Part shown: one piece after another, positions 10,126-20,656 of the stretch
Layout of the letters: every line of letters begins with the position of its first letter
Position numbering within the stretch: position 1 is the stretch's first letter
DNA from: G963701675 sp963701675
Lineage (GTDB): Bacteria; Planctomycetota; Planctomycetia; Gemmatales; Gemmataceae
Assembly (NCBI GenBank): GCA_963701675.1
Contig: OY969623.1
Span: forward strand, 2,604,001-2,668,000
Reading direction: 5' to 3'
DNA: 64,000 bases
Program-made: the position numbers and the translations under genes
Notes under the pieces: model-generated
What the model was told of the DNA's origin: nothing
Database searches by the model: none
The model's input: the letters and a program-made list of their open reading frames with translations, nothing else

Positions 10126-11061
10126 TCATATCAGACCCAGAATGCCTGTCCCGCGGTAGATCACCACGTGGTCCTGAATCTGCACCAGCGGAAGTCCCCG
10201 ACTCCAGAGTTTGGCGTAAACAAACTCGATAACTTCGCGCTGCTGTTCGTCCGTGTATTGATGCACATTCGGGTGCAGCAGGATCATCCACACCACGGCC
10301 ATGAATTGCGCGAAGTCGTCAACGAAGAACTCGACCCGGCTCGACTTGTCTAGGACTTGAGCAGCAGCGAATCGAGGATCGCCGCGCAACTGCTCGGCAC
10401 AGACACGCAGGTCTTGATCGTTGTGGCAGCCGAAGAACTTTTGCGCGAAATGGTTGTACAGCCATCCCGTGCTTGTTGGGTCATCGCTACGGCTCGCCAT
10501 CAATACGGCATGGATTGCCGAGGACGGCCCTGGCTCGGGCGCTGGCGCGAGGAGGTCTTCGTACAGATTTGCCAACAAGCCGCGCCAAAAGGACTCGGGG
10601 CTGTAGTACAGCGAGTGGTGCAGTGTGATGAGCGTCAAACGCTGGCCATCAAGCTGTCGATCGCGGAACAAGCGCACTGACTCTGCGTCGCGGAGTACCT
10701 CGCGATAGTCGCCGCGGATGGTCCGAACGTGTGGCGTATTCTGCCGTTGCACACGCTCTTCCACTACGCGTAGTGCCGCGTCCTCGATGTCCAGCAGATA
10801 AAGCCCCCCGCGGCAAGCCGACTCTAGGATGCGGAACTGCGGCTCGTTACTGGACCCGATCGACAACGCCGTTTGTGGCTGCTCCAGTGGCAGAGCCTTT
10901 GCAAGCGTACGCAGCACCCTGGTCAGCGTGCCGGCGATGTCGACTTTGTCGTCGCTGTAACGCGACCACACTTTGTCCTGCTGGAACATATGCCCGCCAG
11001 CAGCCCGCAGGCCAAGCGGCATGCGTTCCTCGACGGACAAATGGGGCATCGCTCGGGGCAT
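10126..11061 (-). CDS. Putative SAM-dependent methyltransferase (class I-like)
   Basis: Protein of 311 residues. The N-terminal half has a degenerate SAM-binding strand-loop (ALSIGSSNEPQF) followed by an acidic strand end (LYLLDIEDAAL) and a later hydrophobic strand LTLITLHHSLYY, the order expected of class I methyltransferases. The substrate is unknown and motif I lacks the usual GxGxG, so the call is tentative. ATG at 11061 has GAGGGA nine bases upstream; a TTG overlapping the TGA of the upstream permease is an alternative giving 22 more residues. The open frame further upstream only shadows the permease. Probably co-transcribed with the permease 50 bp away. Confidence 0.5.
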   Translation of the reverse strand: MPRAMPHLSVEERMPLGLRAAGGHMFQQDKVWSRYSDDKVDIAGTLTRVLRTLAKALPLEQPQTALSIGSSNEPQFRILESACRGGLYLLDIEDAALRVVEERVQRQNTPHVRTIRGDYREVLRDAESVRLFRDRQLDGQRLTLITLHHSLYYSPESFWRGLLANLYEDLLAPAPEPGPSSAIHAVLMASRSDDPTSTGWLYNHFAQKFFGCHNDQDLRVCAEQLRGDPRFAAAQVLDKSSRVEFFVDDFAQFMAVVWMILLHPNVHQYTDEQQREVIEFVYAKLWSRGLPLVQIQDHVVIYRGTGILGLI

Positions 11062-11111
11062 AAGATTATTTCCCTCGGTAGAACCGCCGAATTGCTCGTC
11101 GACGACATTGC

Positions 11112-12503
11112 TCAATGTGGCAGCCCGAAGACGTAATATACCAGGCACGCAAGCCCAAGCAGGACTGCCCCCGCGTTGAGTTCCCGGCCTCGACCCGCCG
11201 CCGTCTTCAGCAGCGGGTACATGATCAGCCCCGCAGTCAAACCGTCGGCGATGCTGTAGGTAAACACGATCATCACCAGCGTCACGAATGCCGGTATCGC
11301 CTCCGTCGGGTCGTTGAAGTCGATTTTTCCGACGGAGCCAAGCATCATAGCCCCGACCGCGATGAGAGCCGGGCCGTAGGCGTAGCTGAGGTGTTGGAGT
11401 GGCTGCACGAGCGGGATGAAAAACAGGGTTGCCCCGAACAAGAGCGCCGTCGTCACCGCTGCCAGTCCCGTCCGCGCTCCCTCGCGTACGCCGGCTGCCG
11501 ACTCGATGTAGGCGCCGCTTGTGGACGTGCCCACAACCGCGCTGAACATGCATGACACGGCATCTACGAGCATGGGCCGCTCAATCTGGGGAAAATTGCC
11601 GCGCTTGTCCAACATTTCGCCGGCTGCTCCTACGCCGACTAAAGTGCCCAGCGTATCCAGAAAGCTCATCAGGAACAGCGTGAGCAAGATTGGCAGAAAG
11701 CCGAGCCGGAAGACGCCTACGATGTCTAATTGAAAGGCGATCGGGCTCAGGTCGTACGGGCCAGTGAACGGCAGGGCGACAACCGCCGCGGGCGCCTCGC
11801 CGACGCCTAACAGATAACCGGCGGTCGCTGTGATAACAATACCCAGCAGAATAGCTCCTTTTACTCGCCAACACATTAGCGCTGCGATGATAAAAAAGCC
11901 GAACAGCGCAAGCAGCACCTTGGTGTCGGAAAGGTTGCCAAGTTTCACCGGCACGTCGGGCTTCAGGAGGTAGTTCGTATCTGGCGTGGGCATGCCGTCG
12001 ACAAAGCTGGTGACGATGCCGCTCTGGTACGAGCCGAGGAACGCCAGAAACAAGCCGATGCCTACCGCGAAGCTATATTTCATGCTGGGTGAGATGGAAT
12101 CGGCGAGCCAAGAGCGGATCCGGAGCACCGTGATGACCAGAAATACTACTCCGCTGACGAATACGGCCCCCAGCCGTAACTGCCAGCCTATCCCGAGGGT
12201 AGCGAGGCCAAAAGCGAGAAAGGCATTCTCGCCCATGTAAGGCGCGACCGCCAGCGGCCGGTTAGCGTACATTCCCATGAGCAGCGAACCAACAACCGCG
12301 GTCAGAATGGTGGCAACGGTTCCCGGCCCGATTGGAATGCCGGCGAACTGGAGGATCGCCGGATTCACCACAATGATGTAGGCCATGGTGGCAAAGGTCG
12401 TCGCACCACCCAGCACTTCGGTCCGGAGCGTTGTGCCATGTTCACGAAGCTGAAAGTGCCGCTCAATGACCTCGCTGAAGGTAGTCGGCGCCGTGCGCGA
12501 CAT
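11112..12503 (-). CDS. NCS2/AzgA-family purine (guanine/hypoxanthine) permease
   Basis: Inner-membrane proton symporter for nucleobases, 463 residues with about 12-14 hydrophobic segments. AzgA-type signatures are present: TEVLGGATTFATMAYI near the N-terminus, PYMGENAFLAF, FLDTLGTLVGVG and the family-typical SAAGVREGARTGL. The ATG at 12503 (MSRTAPTTF) has GAGG seven bases upstream and is preferred over the ATG 21 bases earlier. The methyltransferase gene follows immediately on the same strand; purine uptake and methylation do not obviously connect. The substrate is inferred from the subfamily only. Confidence 0.85.
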   Translation of the reverse strand: MSRTAPTTFSEVIERHFQLREHGTTLRTEVLGGATTFATMAYIIVVNPAILQFAGIPIGPGTVATILTAVVGSLLMGMYANRPLAVAPYMGENAFLAFGLATLGIGWQLRLGAVFVSGVVFLVITVLRIRSWLADSISPSMKYSFAVGIGLFLAFLGSYQSGIVTSFVDGMPTPDTNYLLKPDVPVKLGNLSDTKVLLALFGFFIIAALMCWRVKGAILLGIVITATAGYLLGVGEAPAAVVALPFTGPYDLSPIAFQLDIVGVFRLGFLPILLTLFLMSFLDTLGTLVGVGAAGEMLDKRGNFPQIERPMLVDAVSCMFSAVVGTSTSGAYIESAAGVREGARTGLAAVTTALLFGATLFFIPLVQPLQHLSYAYGPALIAVGAMMLGSVGKIDFNDPTEAIPAFVTLVMIVFTYSIADGLTAGLIMYPLLKTAAGRGRELNAGAVLLGLACLVYYVFGLPH

Positions 12504-12585
12504 AGTTTTCCTCAGGTTGGGCATTAGCCCGAATCATTCTCTTATCGGAAACCACAACGCAACGGCGATTCTCGAACGCGGCGGA

Positions 12586-14162
12586 TTAGTGCGCAAATTG
12601 TCGGCGGCAAGCTGCCGGACGAACCGACATGATTACCGAACGGTTGAGTTGCGGGGAAGTGAGGATAGCTTGCCCTTGCCCCAACAGCGGACAGCGCGCC
12701 AGAGATCGCGACTCACATCGCCGGTGGTAGTGATCAAAGCCTCCAAGTTGTGCATGCTTCTCAGCGTGTGCACAATCCGGGTGTTGCACAGTTCAAAGAT
12801 CTCTGGCGGCAGATGACCGGGCTGCTGGCTTATAAACGCCATGGCGAGCCACCGCTTCCGGCCGCGGCGAGTTATCGTGCGTAGCATGTGTAACGTTGCC
12901 TGCATGGTTTGCACCCGTTCGCGGCTAATGAAGGCATGTGCCTCCTCGATGACCAGGAGGGTCGGCGGAGTGCCCGGGTCCGTCATCTTGAGCGCAAAGG
13001 CTTTCCGCATTAGGTCCGCCGTCACCAGATTCTTAACGGTGTCATTCGCGACGCTGACGTCGATGACGCTCGCGCGTCCCGGCACCAACATGCGGTGCGG
13101 GTCCAGTGAAGGCATGTTTACTACGTCGAACGCCTCGGCGTGCGAGAGCCAATCGAGCTTCGCCGCTAACCCAACGTAATCAAAGAACTCCGTACTTCGC
13201 GAGGCGCGCTCGTTTGCTCGGTCGCGTAACGTCCGAAGCGTGAACGGAAGCTTGGCCAGTGGTGACGCGTCCAACAGTGTCTGTAATCCCTCCGGCTCGC
13301 TTGTGACCATCTTGGTGCGGGACTTCTGCTGCAAGCATTCAATGCACTCCAGAAGTGCGTTCCGTTCCGGAATTGAAACTTGGAGAATCTCGCCAATAAC
13401 GCTGATGTCGAAATCGGCCAGCCGGAGCGTGAAGGCTTCGCTGCTCGTCCGATCGCTCGTGCAGCTTGCGGGAAAGAACGTGTAAAAATCGCGGAGTCCT
13501 TGCGGTTGGCAACCAAACTGGGCCAACGGTTCCTTCATGGCTTCTTCGTCGCAAGGCTGGTCCATCCTGATGTACTCGCCTTCGACGTTGAGGACGACGA
13601 CTGCCCAACCGTTCTTAACTGCCTCTTCAATGACTACCTGCGCCGTATTGGATTTGCCCGATCCCACGGTTCCGAAAACTCCTAGATTGCGAGGCAAGAC
13701 TCCCTTGTTGCCGCTCTGGAGGCAAACCTTCAGATCATCGTGACCCGACAGGTTTCCAAGCAACATATCGCCCTTGAAGCCATACAGTTCAGCAACCTCG
13801 GTAGCGGCTAGGACAAAGATGGCGGAGCCAGGTGCGGGACGAGAATTGGTGTCGCGCGGCCGCCCGGCCACAAGTTCACCTTGAACTTCCAGTTCGGCAA
13901 GTAAGAAGCATTCGAGAGAGGAACTCGCCGATAAGCCGCCCACCGTTGGCGTACCGGAGCGGTGAAAAAACGGCCCGGAGACAATCCGAGCAAGGAAACC
14001 GGAACGACTTCCATCCTCGTCTTGAATACGCACGTACCGGTTGCGCTCCACGAACTGTCGGTTCGCTACATTGGCACGGAGCAGCACGCGCTCGCTGGTC
14101 GCGGTGGAGCCGTCCCAGGCGACGTGTCCTAGTAACCTTGCTTCCGGATCGGTTTCGGGCAT
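12586..14162 (-). CDS. HerA/VirB4-like DNA-translocating ATPase (DUF87), interrupted by a frame change
   Basis: Cytoplasmic hexameric FtsK/HerA-superfamily ATPase. The N-terminal HAS-barrel-like domain (residues 1-120) is followed by Walker A GTVGSGKSN (about 164-172), Walker B LLVIEEAHAF, then TRRGRKRWL and a sensor segment AFISQQPGHLP. The first frame runs 14162 to 12633, but its last residues are unlike the family. From about 12710 another frame gives GQGQAILTSPQLNRSV and ends at 12586, which matches HerA C-termini. I therefore read one gene with a single-base frame change near 12705. HerA usually works with the NurA nuclease in end resection; no nurA is next to it. ATG 14162 follows GGAG. 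Confidence 0.8.
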
Positions 14163-14468
14163 CGGCCTTACTCCGCTTTAGTCTCAACCCTGGTTCGGTT
14201 CATCGTAACGATGGAGAGGGCGATCTTGTGACGATGCTCCTTCGCCTGGTGTGCCAGATAGCGTCTCAAGTGTAGCTTCTTCGGAGGCAGTCCTTTATTG
14301 GATGCGGCCGGGAAGAGCCAAGCTTCTCGAAGGCATCGAGTAGCCACCCTACGACCGGAAAGCAGGATCTAGTGGCGGCGCTCCTGGTCGTTGTAATCAA
14401 TCAACTTTAGGAGGAACGGATGGTCGATCTGTACTAGAGGGACACCGAGCGGCGTCGTGTACCCAATC
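14163..14468. other. Intergenic region, nothing recognised
   Basis: About 300 bp between two minus-strand genes; no gene, repeat or clear terminator seen. Confidence 0.5.
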
Positions 14469-15557
14469 CTAATTCGATTTTTTCAGGAAGTCGACGAAGT
14501 CTTCATCACCGCGGACAGGGAGGAATGCCACTTCCTTCGCCCCCAAATCGCACTTCTTTAGATCGATGACGCGGATTTGGCTGTTGTCGAAGGTTCGGAA
14601 GTAGAACTTGCGGTTCGTCAAATCGGTTACACTGGTCCACTGCGTTTCCTCGACGGTTTTACCATCAGTGGATACGCGAACGGCTCCCCTCGGAATGTCA
14701 AAGGTATTGAGAATGTGGAACACCTGCTTAACGCCGTCCGTGGCAGAAGCTACTGGAACTGCCGATTGCGAGAATGCCACGGCCCGGACGAAGCGGGATG
14801 GCGACGTAAAGTCGCCCGGCAGTCCGAGCATACCGCTGCCCACCCCAAGCGGCGCAAGCTTGACCGTCCCGACCTCGGTGGGTTGGACGCCTGTCGGCGA
14901 TATGTTGATATAGTTCTGCAAGTTGGTCATGTGCCAGTCGAAAGTTGGCGCGTTCGTGATCACTCCGAGCGGATTGTCATGGACTTTGAGTTTGCCATCG
15001 ACGTGTTCAAGCACAGCCGCCTTGCCGGAGGCATCCTGCAAGCGATAGTGAGCCGGCGGCGTGAAACCCCAGGTGGTGAACACCGTTGGCGCAACGACTA
15101 CGCGCTGTGCGGCCTGCACTGCCTCCTCTACATTGGCACATGTCGTGAGGAGGTAGGTTCCGAGTTCCCAAGGCGCGACCACATCTTGCACGTTGCTTTC
15201 GGATACCGTTTGATACTTCGCATATCCGGGGAAGTAAAACAGCCCGACGCCTAGCCCTTGCTCATTGACTCCGTCAACAACTTGCGGCAGCTTCAATCCA
15301 TTCATACCGACGACGCCGTACTTCGTGGTCCAGCGCAAGCCGGGTTTCTCGCCCGGTGCGGTCCCGTTATAGGCGCGGCCGCGGGGGACGATCAGAACGT
15401 CGGAATCCATGGGGCGCCCAAACTCCATGGTCCTTCCCGTGATCACCGTTCCGTCCTTGGTGCGCACTTGCACGCCAGTGCAGGCCAGCACCCAATCGGT
15501 AACGAACAACGGGCAGGCGGCCAGGGCCAGCAACACCAACAGGCGTCTGAGAATCAT
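14469..15557 (-). CDS. Choloylglycine hydrolase / penicillin V acylase family Ntn-hydrolase
   Basis: Secreted linear amide C-N hydrolase of 362 residues. The signal peptide ends at WVLA and exposes Cys26 (CTGVQVRTKDG), the N-terminal nucleophile of this family; the following TGRTMEFG, VDGVNEQGLGVG, the Asn-containing LGVITNAPTFDWH and the Arg of SPSRFVR fit the conserved positions. Members hydrolyse bile-salt amides, penicillin V or N-acyl homoserine lactones; in a free-living planctomycete an N-acyl amide or quorum signal is more likely than bile salts, but that is inference. ATG 15557 has GGAGG upstream. It stands alone. Confidence 0.85.
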   Translation of the reverse strand: MILRRLLVLLALAACPLFVTDWVLACTGVQVRTKDGTVITGRTMEFGRPMDSDVLIVPRGRAYNGTAPGEKPGLRWTTKYGVVGMNGLKLPQVVDGVNEQGLGVGLFYFPGYAKYQTVSESNVQDVVAPWELGTYLLTTCANVEEAVQAAQRVVVAPTVFTTWGFTPPAHYRLQDASGKAAVLEHVDGKLKVHDNPLGVITNAPTFDWHMTNLQNYINISPTGVQPTEVGTVKLAPLGVGSGMLGLPGDFTSPSRFVRAVAFSQSAVPVASATDGVKQVFHILNTFDIPRGAVRVSTDGKTVEETQWTSVTDLTNRKFYFRTFDNSQIRVIDLKKCDLGAKEVAFLPVRGDEDFVDFLKKSN

Positions 15558-15568
15558 ATTGCCTCCGA

Positions 15569-15770
15569 ATCAAATAAGAACTAGCGAATCGACCGGAGCG
15601 TCACGCCGACGGTCATTACAGCGTAAGTCATGTTTGGAAATTGGAAGGGTCTTTTCGCGGTGGGCATGGGCTTGGAGCATTGGCGACAGCGATTCGGGAG
15701 CGATGAAGAGCAGCTTCGCGGTTCCTATCAGGCCACCACTGCCCGACGGAATGAACTCATCAACGAAGAC
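15569..15770 (-). pseudogene. C-terminal fragment of an NHL-repeat protein gene
   Basis: Positions 15691-15770 match 1075-1154 at about 95 percent, encoding FVDEFIPSGSGGLIGTAKLL as in the NHL-repeat gene at 801-2066. The frame continues to a stop near 15569 but has no start or upstream blades. It is a partial duplication or the remnant of a deleted paralogue, lying between the acylase and a giant surface protein gene. Confidence 0.75.
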
Positions 15771-15958
15771 GTTGCACCGTGCCTTCCGCGGGGCTACTGC
15801 GCGCGCCGTGGGATTGGCAACGCTTTTGAGAATCCCCGGAGCATCAAGAAAAGCATGATTTTGCTTGAACTTTGGTTCGGAGCAAATGATACTAGCGCGA
15901 CATTGCGTAAGACGTTAATGGACCGAGTCCTGCATAACTTCGTGTTGGAGAACCGCTC

Positions 15959-18900
15959 ATGAAAATACGCGGCAGTCATTTCCGTTCTCATCCATCGACA
16001 AAACGGCCCAAGTCCGAAGTTCAGTCGCTCGCAGTCGAACTGCTCGAAGCTCGGACCATGCCTGCGCTGATAACGTGGATCAATCCGGCGGGTGGTGATT
16101 GGAGTGCTCCCTCGAATTGGGACGGTGGCGTCATTCCCGGTCCAACGGATGATGTGCTGATCGACATCGCGGAGAACATCTTAATTACGCACTCGACCTC
16201 ATCAAGCGATTCGGTTCGAAGCATCGCGTGCAGCAACGCGCTTCACCTATCAAACGGATCAATCACGATTGGGAATGCGTCCACGTTCGACGGTCCGCTG
16301 ACGATTTCTGGCGGTTCGTTCAACGGTGCGGGCGACCTAACGATAAATGAAACTTTCACGTGGACGAATGGCAATCTTTTCGGGTCCGGGCGCGTCACGG
16401 CGAACGGCGGCATGCTGATTCAGGCAGGCCACTCCATCGATCTTGGCGGTCGGGTACTCGAAAACGCCGGGAATGCCACGTGGGGCTATAGCGAGGATGG
16501 CATTCTCACGATGAGCGATGGCGCAGTCATCCGAAATCTCCCCGGAGCAACTTTCGATCTTCAGGCCGATGTTCGACTGGTCGGCACCGGAGCCTTTGAG
16601 AACGAAGGTATCATGACGAAAACTGCCGGGACAGGTGAGACGGAGTTTAATGTCCCGTTTCACAACGAAGGCAGCGTTGAGATTGATTTCGGAAGCTTCA
16701 GCGCGAGAGTTGGTGGAAACAGCACTGGCTCGTTTCAAATCGACGCCGGTGCAAGATTGACGCTTGTGGGTGGCAGTACAGCGGACTACATTCTGGCGCC
16801 CGGGTCGAGCGTCGCTGGCCCAGGGATCTTCTTCGTGAAGAACACCAACGTCCGTTGGACCATTGTTGAGGGTGCGCTTGATGCACCCGTACTTATGGAA
16901 AGCGGTACGTTGGAAGTAACTGCGAATATCGCGCCAAGTGCATTAGATATTGGCGGCGGAACATTGACAGGGACTGGAACCGTCACAGTCTTGGGCCCCT
17001 TGACCTGGACGAGCGGCAAAATGACAGGAGCCGGCCGGACGGTGGCGAGCGGGGGCCTACTGCTCAACAATACGCTAACCACTAACGCCCCCTCGCTCGA
17101 CGGCCGGATACTCGAAAACGCAGCAACGGCGATCTGGATTGGCACACACTCAATCGGCGCCTCGAACGGTGGCAGCCTGGTCAATTTGCCTGGTGCAGTG
17201 TTTGAAGCTAGAACTGATCTACCATTGCTCGGTTCCGGAAGCTTTGTCAACCAGGGGATACTACGCAAGAGTGGTGGTAGCGCCGAAACGACGTTTAAGG
17301 TTGCGTTGCACAACGAGGGTCTTGTCGAAGTGACTACAGGGTCTTTCATCCTTGAGGGTGGCGGTACCAGCGACGGCACTTTCACCGTCGGTTCCGGCAC
17401 CGGGCTTCAATTCCTAGCGGGGAACTACTCGCTCACAACGACTTCCGAGCTTAACGGGGATGGATTTATCTCATTCGCCGGCGCTACCGTATCCGTTTTG
17501 GGAAGCTTTGATGTGCACACGACCAACATTCTCGGAGGCTTGGTTACGGTCAACCACGATGCGACTGTGACCGTTATGAGCGTCAGCAACGGAACGCTTG
17601 CGGGAACCGGAACCCTAGAGGTGGACCAACTGAACTGGACAGGCGGCACGATGAGTGACACGGGAAGCATGAACGTGCTGAATAACCTGGTCTTGAATGG
17701 CTCGGCCCTGAAGTCGCTGGTTAACGGCAGAGCCCTGGAAAGCGCGTCCGCCGGAGTGTGGTCCGGCGCCGGCAACTTCTTGATTGGAACCGGAGCTAAA
17801 TTCACCAATCGTGCGGGTGCGCTCTTCTTGATCCAGAGCAATGCAACCATGAACGCTTCCGGCACGCCGCCCGGGATCGAGAACGAAGGTATCTTTCGCA
17901 AGACCGCCAGTACTGGGACAAGCCAAATTCATGCTCCACTGCACAACAGCGGAAGCGTCGAAATCGCCACCGGTACCATGTCTTTGGTTGGCGGCGGAAG
18001 CAGTAGCGGCACCTTCGAAATCTCTAGCCAAGCTACGTTGGCCTTCAGTGGCGGAACTTACGTCCTCACGGGTAGTGCGCAGGTCACCGGTGAGGGCAGT
18101 ATCCGGTTCGACAATGCGTTCGGATCGCCCCCGAACGTGACGATTTCCGGATCAATTGATGTTGGCATAACGATGCTTGCCGGTACCGTGATCGTTGAAC
18201 CGGATACGTCGATTCCGGGCCTTGATCTGGCAGGAGGCGTTCTTGGTGGACCCGGCCTAATGACCATTGTCGGTACTTTTTCGTGGACAGGTGGAACCCT
18301 CATGGGTCCGGGACGCACAGTGGCCCAAGGCGGGCTCACCTTAGTTTCGAGCCTAAATTCCACTCCGGTACTCAATAACCGTGTCCTCGACAATGCGGCC
18401 GTGGCGACTTGGATGGGGACAGGCAACATTGCATTCAGCAACAATCCCACGTTCAACAACTTGGCCGGATCACTCTTTGACATTCAATGCGACGGCATCT
18501 TAGGGTCGGGAAGTTCAACCGGATCCTTCAACAATGCCGGTATCATCCAAAAGTCGGCGAGCGACGGAGAAACTCGAATCGGTACGGCACTTAGTAATCT
18601 GGGAGAGGTCGCCATTTTGATCGGTGAACTTGTACTCGGCAAAGCAGGGACGAGCACCGGCAGTTTTGCGGTCGCCGAGCATGCGACTCTTCGCTTCGAT
18701 TCCGCGTATTCCATGAGCGACTCATCGGCGATTGTCGGAGCGGGAACGGCCGACTTTAGTGGAGGAACGGTCACCATTTCAGGTGCCTTTGACCTTCCGT
18801 TTACCGTGATCAGCGGCGGCACAGCGAGTTTTGTGAATGATGTTGAACTTCCAACTCTTACCCTCTTGAGCGGATCCCTAGCCGGTACCGGGCAAGTAAC

Positions 18901-20656
18901 CATCACTGGGCCCCTCGTTTGGCAAGGCGGCAACATGAGCGGTACTGGGCGCACCGTTGCAAGCGGTGGAATAACCATCGCGACGCCGGGGACAACAAAC
19001 AAAGCCGTGCTAGGACGAATCCTAGTCAACGAATCAGTAGCGACTTGGACCGGGCTCGGAACCTTTGACGGTAGTAGCTCTGGGGTCTTTGTTAACCTTC
19101 CCGGTTCGGTGTTCGAGATTCGCGGCGACGGAAAAATGGACTCGTTCCAATTCTACAACGCCGGGTTCGTACGCAAGAAACTGAGTTACGGAATTACGTC
19201 GATCGAAGTCCATTTCAATAACGTGGGCGAGACCCAAATCGAGTCTGGGACATTGCAACTCAGAGGCACCATCACGAGCAGCGGGACTTTTGACATTGGA
19301 CCCGGAGCGATCCTTAGCACCGCCGCAGGCACTCTCCAACTGAGCGCCTCCTCCACGGTTACGGGCAATGGATTGGCGTTGTTCGATTCCGGCACTGCCA
19401 TAATCGCCGGAGCCTACATGGTGGATACCTTGCTCGCCGGAGCGACCATTGACTTCACGGACGATGTGAACATACCTCGCCTAACGATGACGGGCGGAGA
19501 TCTGATTGGTAATGGTACGGTGACAGTGACGGGATTTCTGGAATGGCTCGGTGGGGAGATGGGTGGATCGGGCCGCACGGTCGCTCTAGGCGGGCTCGCC
19601 ATCACCGGAAATAGTGGCACGGCGAATGTAAGACTCAACGCACGAACGCTGGACAACGCAGCAACCGCCATCTGGGTGGGATATCATATTGAGTTCTCCA
19701 ATGGCGCAGTCCTCAACAATCTAGCCGGAGCCATTTTCGAGGTGCGGACGAACGCCGAATGGTACAGCGAACTGAGCAGCGGCGTCATCAATAATTACGG
19801 AACCTTTCGCAAGTCCTTTAGCGGTGGCACGAGCACACTACACCAGACCTTTAACAACTATGGAATTATCGACGCTGATACGGGAACCCTCTTTCTTGGA
19901 GGTGGGCTGAGCAATTTTGTTGCCACTTCGAAGACCCTCGTTGGTGGTTCATATCGAGTGAAAGCGACGTTGAAATTTCCCCAGGCTGATATTGTGGTGA
20001 ATGCGGCGGCCCTGCTGCTCGACGGGCCGCAGGCGCGGGTCATCGACTCGGAGCTACTTGGCAACGCACTTCAGAATCTCGCCCGAAACGCGATGAGCGG
20101 TGAAGTGACGCTGGCTAACAACCATACACTGACGACGTTTGCGAGTTTTGTCAATTCAGGCAAAGTTTCAATCGGTGAGGACTGTATTTTCCAGGCGGCA
20201 ACGTCCTACACCCAGAAAGGTGGGGCCACAACGCTTACGGGCGGGACACTCGGCGCTAGCGATCTGGTGGTGCTTCGCCGAGGCATACTCTCCGGTTGGG
20301 GAACCATCAAAGCAAGAGTTGTGAACTCGGCCGTACTTCGAGTCGGTGGCAATCAAGCTGCCGGAATCTTAACAATCAATGGTGACTATTCTCAAACATC
20401 CAACGGCACCCTAGTTGCCAAGATCGGTGGGCCTAATCCAGGAAGTGACTACGACCGGTTAGAAGTGGCCGGGCAAGCAAGCTTCGACGGCACCTTGCAG
20501 GTCGATCTCGTCAATAACTTTCTCCCGGATTCGGGCGACGAATTTACGGTAATTGTGTATGCCACCGGCGCCGGTACCTTTGCGACATTAGCTGGCGACG
20601 GACCGCAATTCGTTCCAAATTATGGAACCAACGGACTAACGCTAGTAAAGACCTAG
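15959..20656 (+). CDS. Giant LEPR-XLL-type surface protein with beta-helix repeats
   Basis: Exported protein of 1565 residues. The N-terminus is basic and contains VELLEARTMPA, a LEPR-XLL-like sorting motif, then ITWINPAGGDWSAPSNWDGG, the usual opening of planctomycete autotransporter-like beta-strand proteins. Six diverged repeats of about 215 residues follow, each with GxGRTVASGGL, LNNLAGAxFE, F.N.G...K and NEGxVEV..G. Aligned markers lie near 16390, 17040, 17660, 18310, 18950 and 19575. The end (FDGTLQVDLVNNFLPDSG, TLVKT) is shared with the neighbouring beta-helix protein at 20992-22804. It is probably a structural or adhesive cell-surface component. ATG 15959 follows GGAG. The 4.7-kb frame is intact. 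Confidence 0.75.
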   Translation: MKIRGSHFRSHPSTKRPKSEVQSLAVELLEARTMPALITWINPAGGDWSAPSNWDGGVIPGPTDDVLIDIAENILITHSTSSSDSVRSIACSNALHLSNGSITIGNASTFDGPLTISGGSFNGAGDLTINETFTWTNGNLFGSGRVTANGGMLIQAGHSIDLGGRVLENAGNATWGYSEDGILTMSDGAVIRNLPGATFDLQADVRLVGTGAFENEGIMTKTAGTGETEFNVPFHNEGSVEIDFGSFSARVGGNSTGSFQIDAGARLTLVGGSTADYILAPGSSVAGPGIFFVKNTNVRWTIVEGALDAPVLMESGTLEVTANIAPSALDIGGGTLTGTGTVTVLGPLTWTSGKMTGAGRTVASGGLLLNNTLTTNAPSLDGRILENAATAIWIGTHSIGASNGGSLVNLPGAVFEARTDLPLLGSGSFVNQGILRKSGGSAETTFKVALHNEGLVEVTTGSFILEGGGTSDGTFTVGSGTGLQFLAGNYSLTTTSELNGDGFISFAGATVSVLGSFDVHTTNILGGLVTVNHDATVTVMSVSNGTLAGTGTLEVDQLNWTGGTMSDTGSMNVLNNLVLNGSALKSLVNGRALESASAGVWSGAGNFLIGTGAKFTNRAGALFLIQSNATMNASGTPPGIENEGIFRKTASTGTSQIHAPLHNSGSVEIATGTMSLVGGGSSSGTFEISSQATLAFSGGTYVLTGSAQVTGEGSIRFDNAFGSPPNVTISGSIDVGITMLAGTVIVEPDTSIPGLDLAGGVLGGPGLMTIVGTFSWTGGTLMGPGRTVAQGGLTLVSSLNSTPVLNNRVLDNAAVATWMGTGNIAFSNNPTFNNLAGSLFDIQCDGILGSGSSTGSFNNAGIIQKSASDGETRIGTALSNLGEVAILIGELVLGKAGTSTGSFAVAEHATLRFDSAYSMSDSSAIVGAGTADFSGGTVTISGAFDLPFTVISGGTASFVNDVELPTLTLLSGSLAGTGQVTITGPLVWQGGNMSGTGRTVASGGITIATPGTTNKAVLGRILVNESVATWTGLGTFDGSSSGVFVNLPGSVFEIRGDGKMDSFQFYNAGFVRKKLSYGITSIEVHFNNVGETQIESGTLQLRGTITSSGTFDIGPGAILSTAAGTLQLSASSTVTGNGLALFDSGTAIIAGAYMVDTLLAGATIDFTDDVNIPRLTMTGGDLIGNGTVTVTGFLEWLGGEMGGSGRTVALGGLAITGNSGTANVRLNARTLDNAATAIWVGYHIEFSNGAVLNNLAGAIFEVRTNAEWYSELSSGVINNYGTFRKSFSGGTSTLHQTFNNYGIIDADTGTLFLGGGLSNFVATSKTLVGGSYRVKATLKFPQADIVVNAAALLLDGPQARVIDSELLGNALQNLARNAMSGEVTLANNHTLTTFASFVNSGKVSIGEDCIFQAATSYTQKGGATTLTGGTLGASDLVVLRRGILSGWGTIKARVVNSAVLRVGGNQAAGILTINGDYSQTSNGTLVAKIGGPNPGSDYDRLEVAGQASFDGTLQVDLVNNFLPDSGDEFTVIVYATGAGTFATLAGDGPQFVPNYGTNGLTLVKT

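Noticed and set aside
11062..11553. N-terminal extension of the methyltransferase frame to 11553
   Set aside because: It runs antisense-free inside the permease gene on the same strand in another frame and has no methyltransferase-like composition; the ATG at 11061 has a good SD.
13832..14275. Plus-strand frame opposite the HerA start
   Set aside because: Antisense shadow of the ATPase gene, Arg-rich and without start signal.
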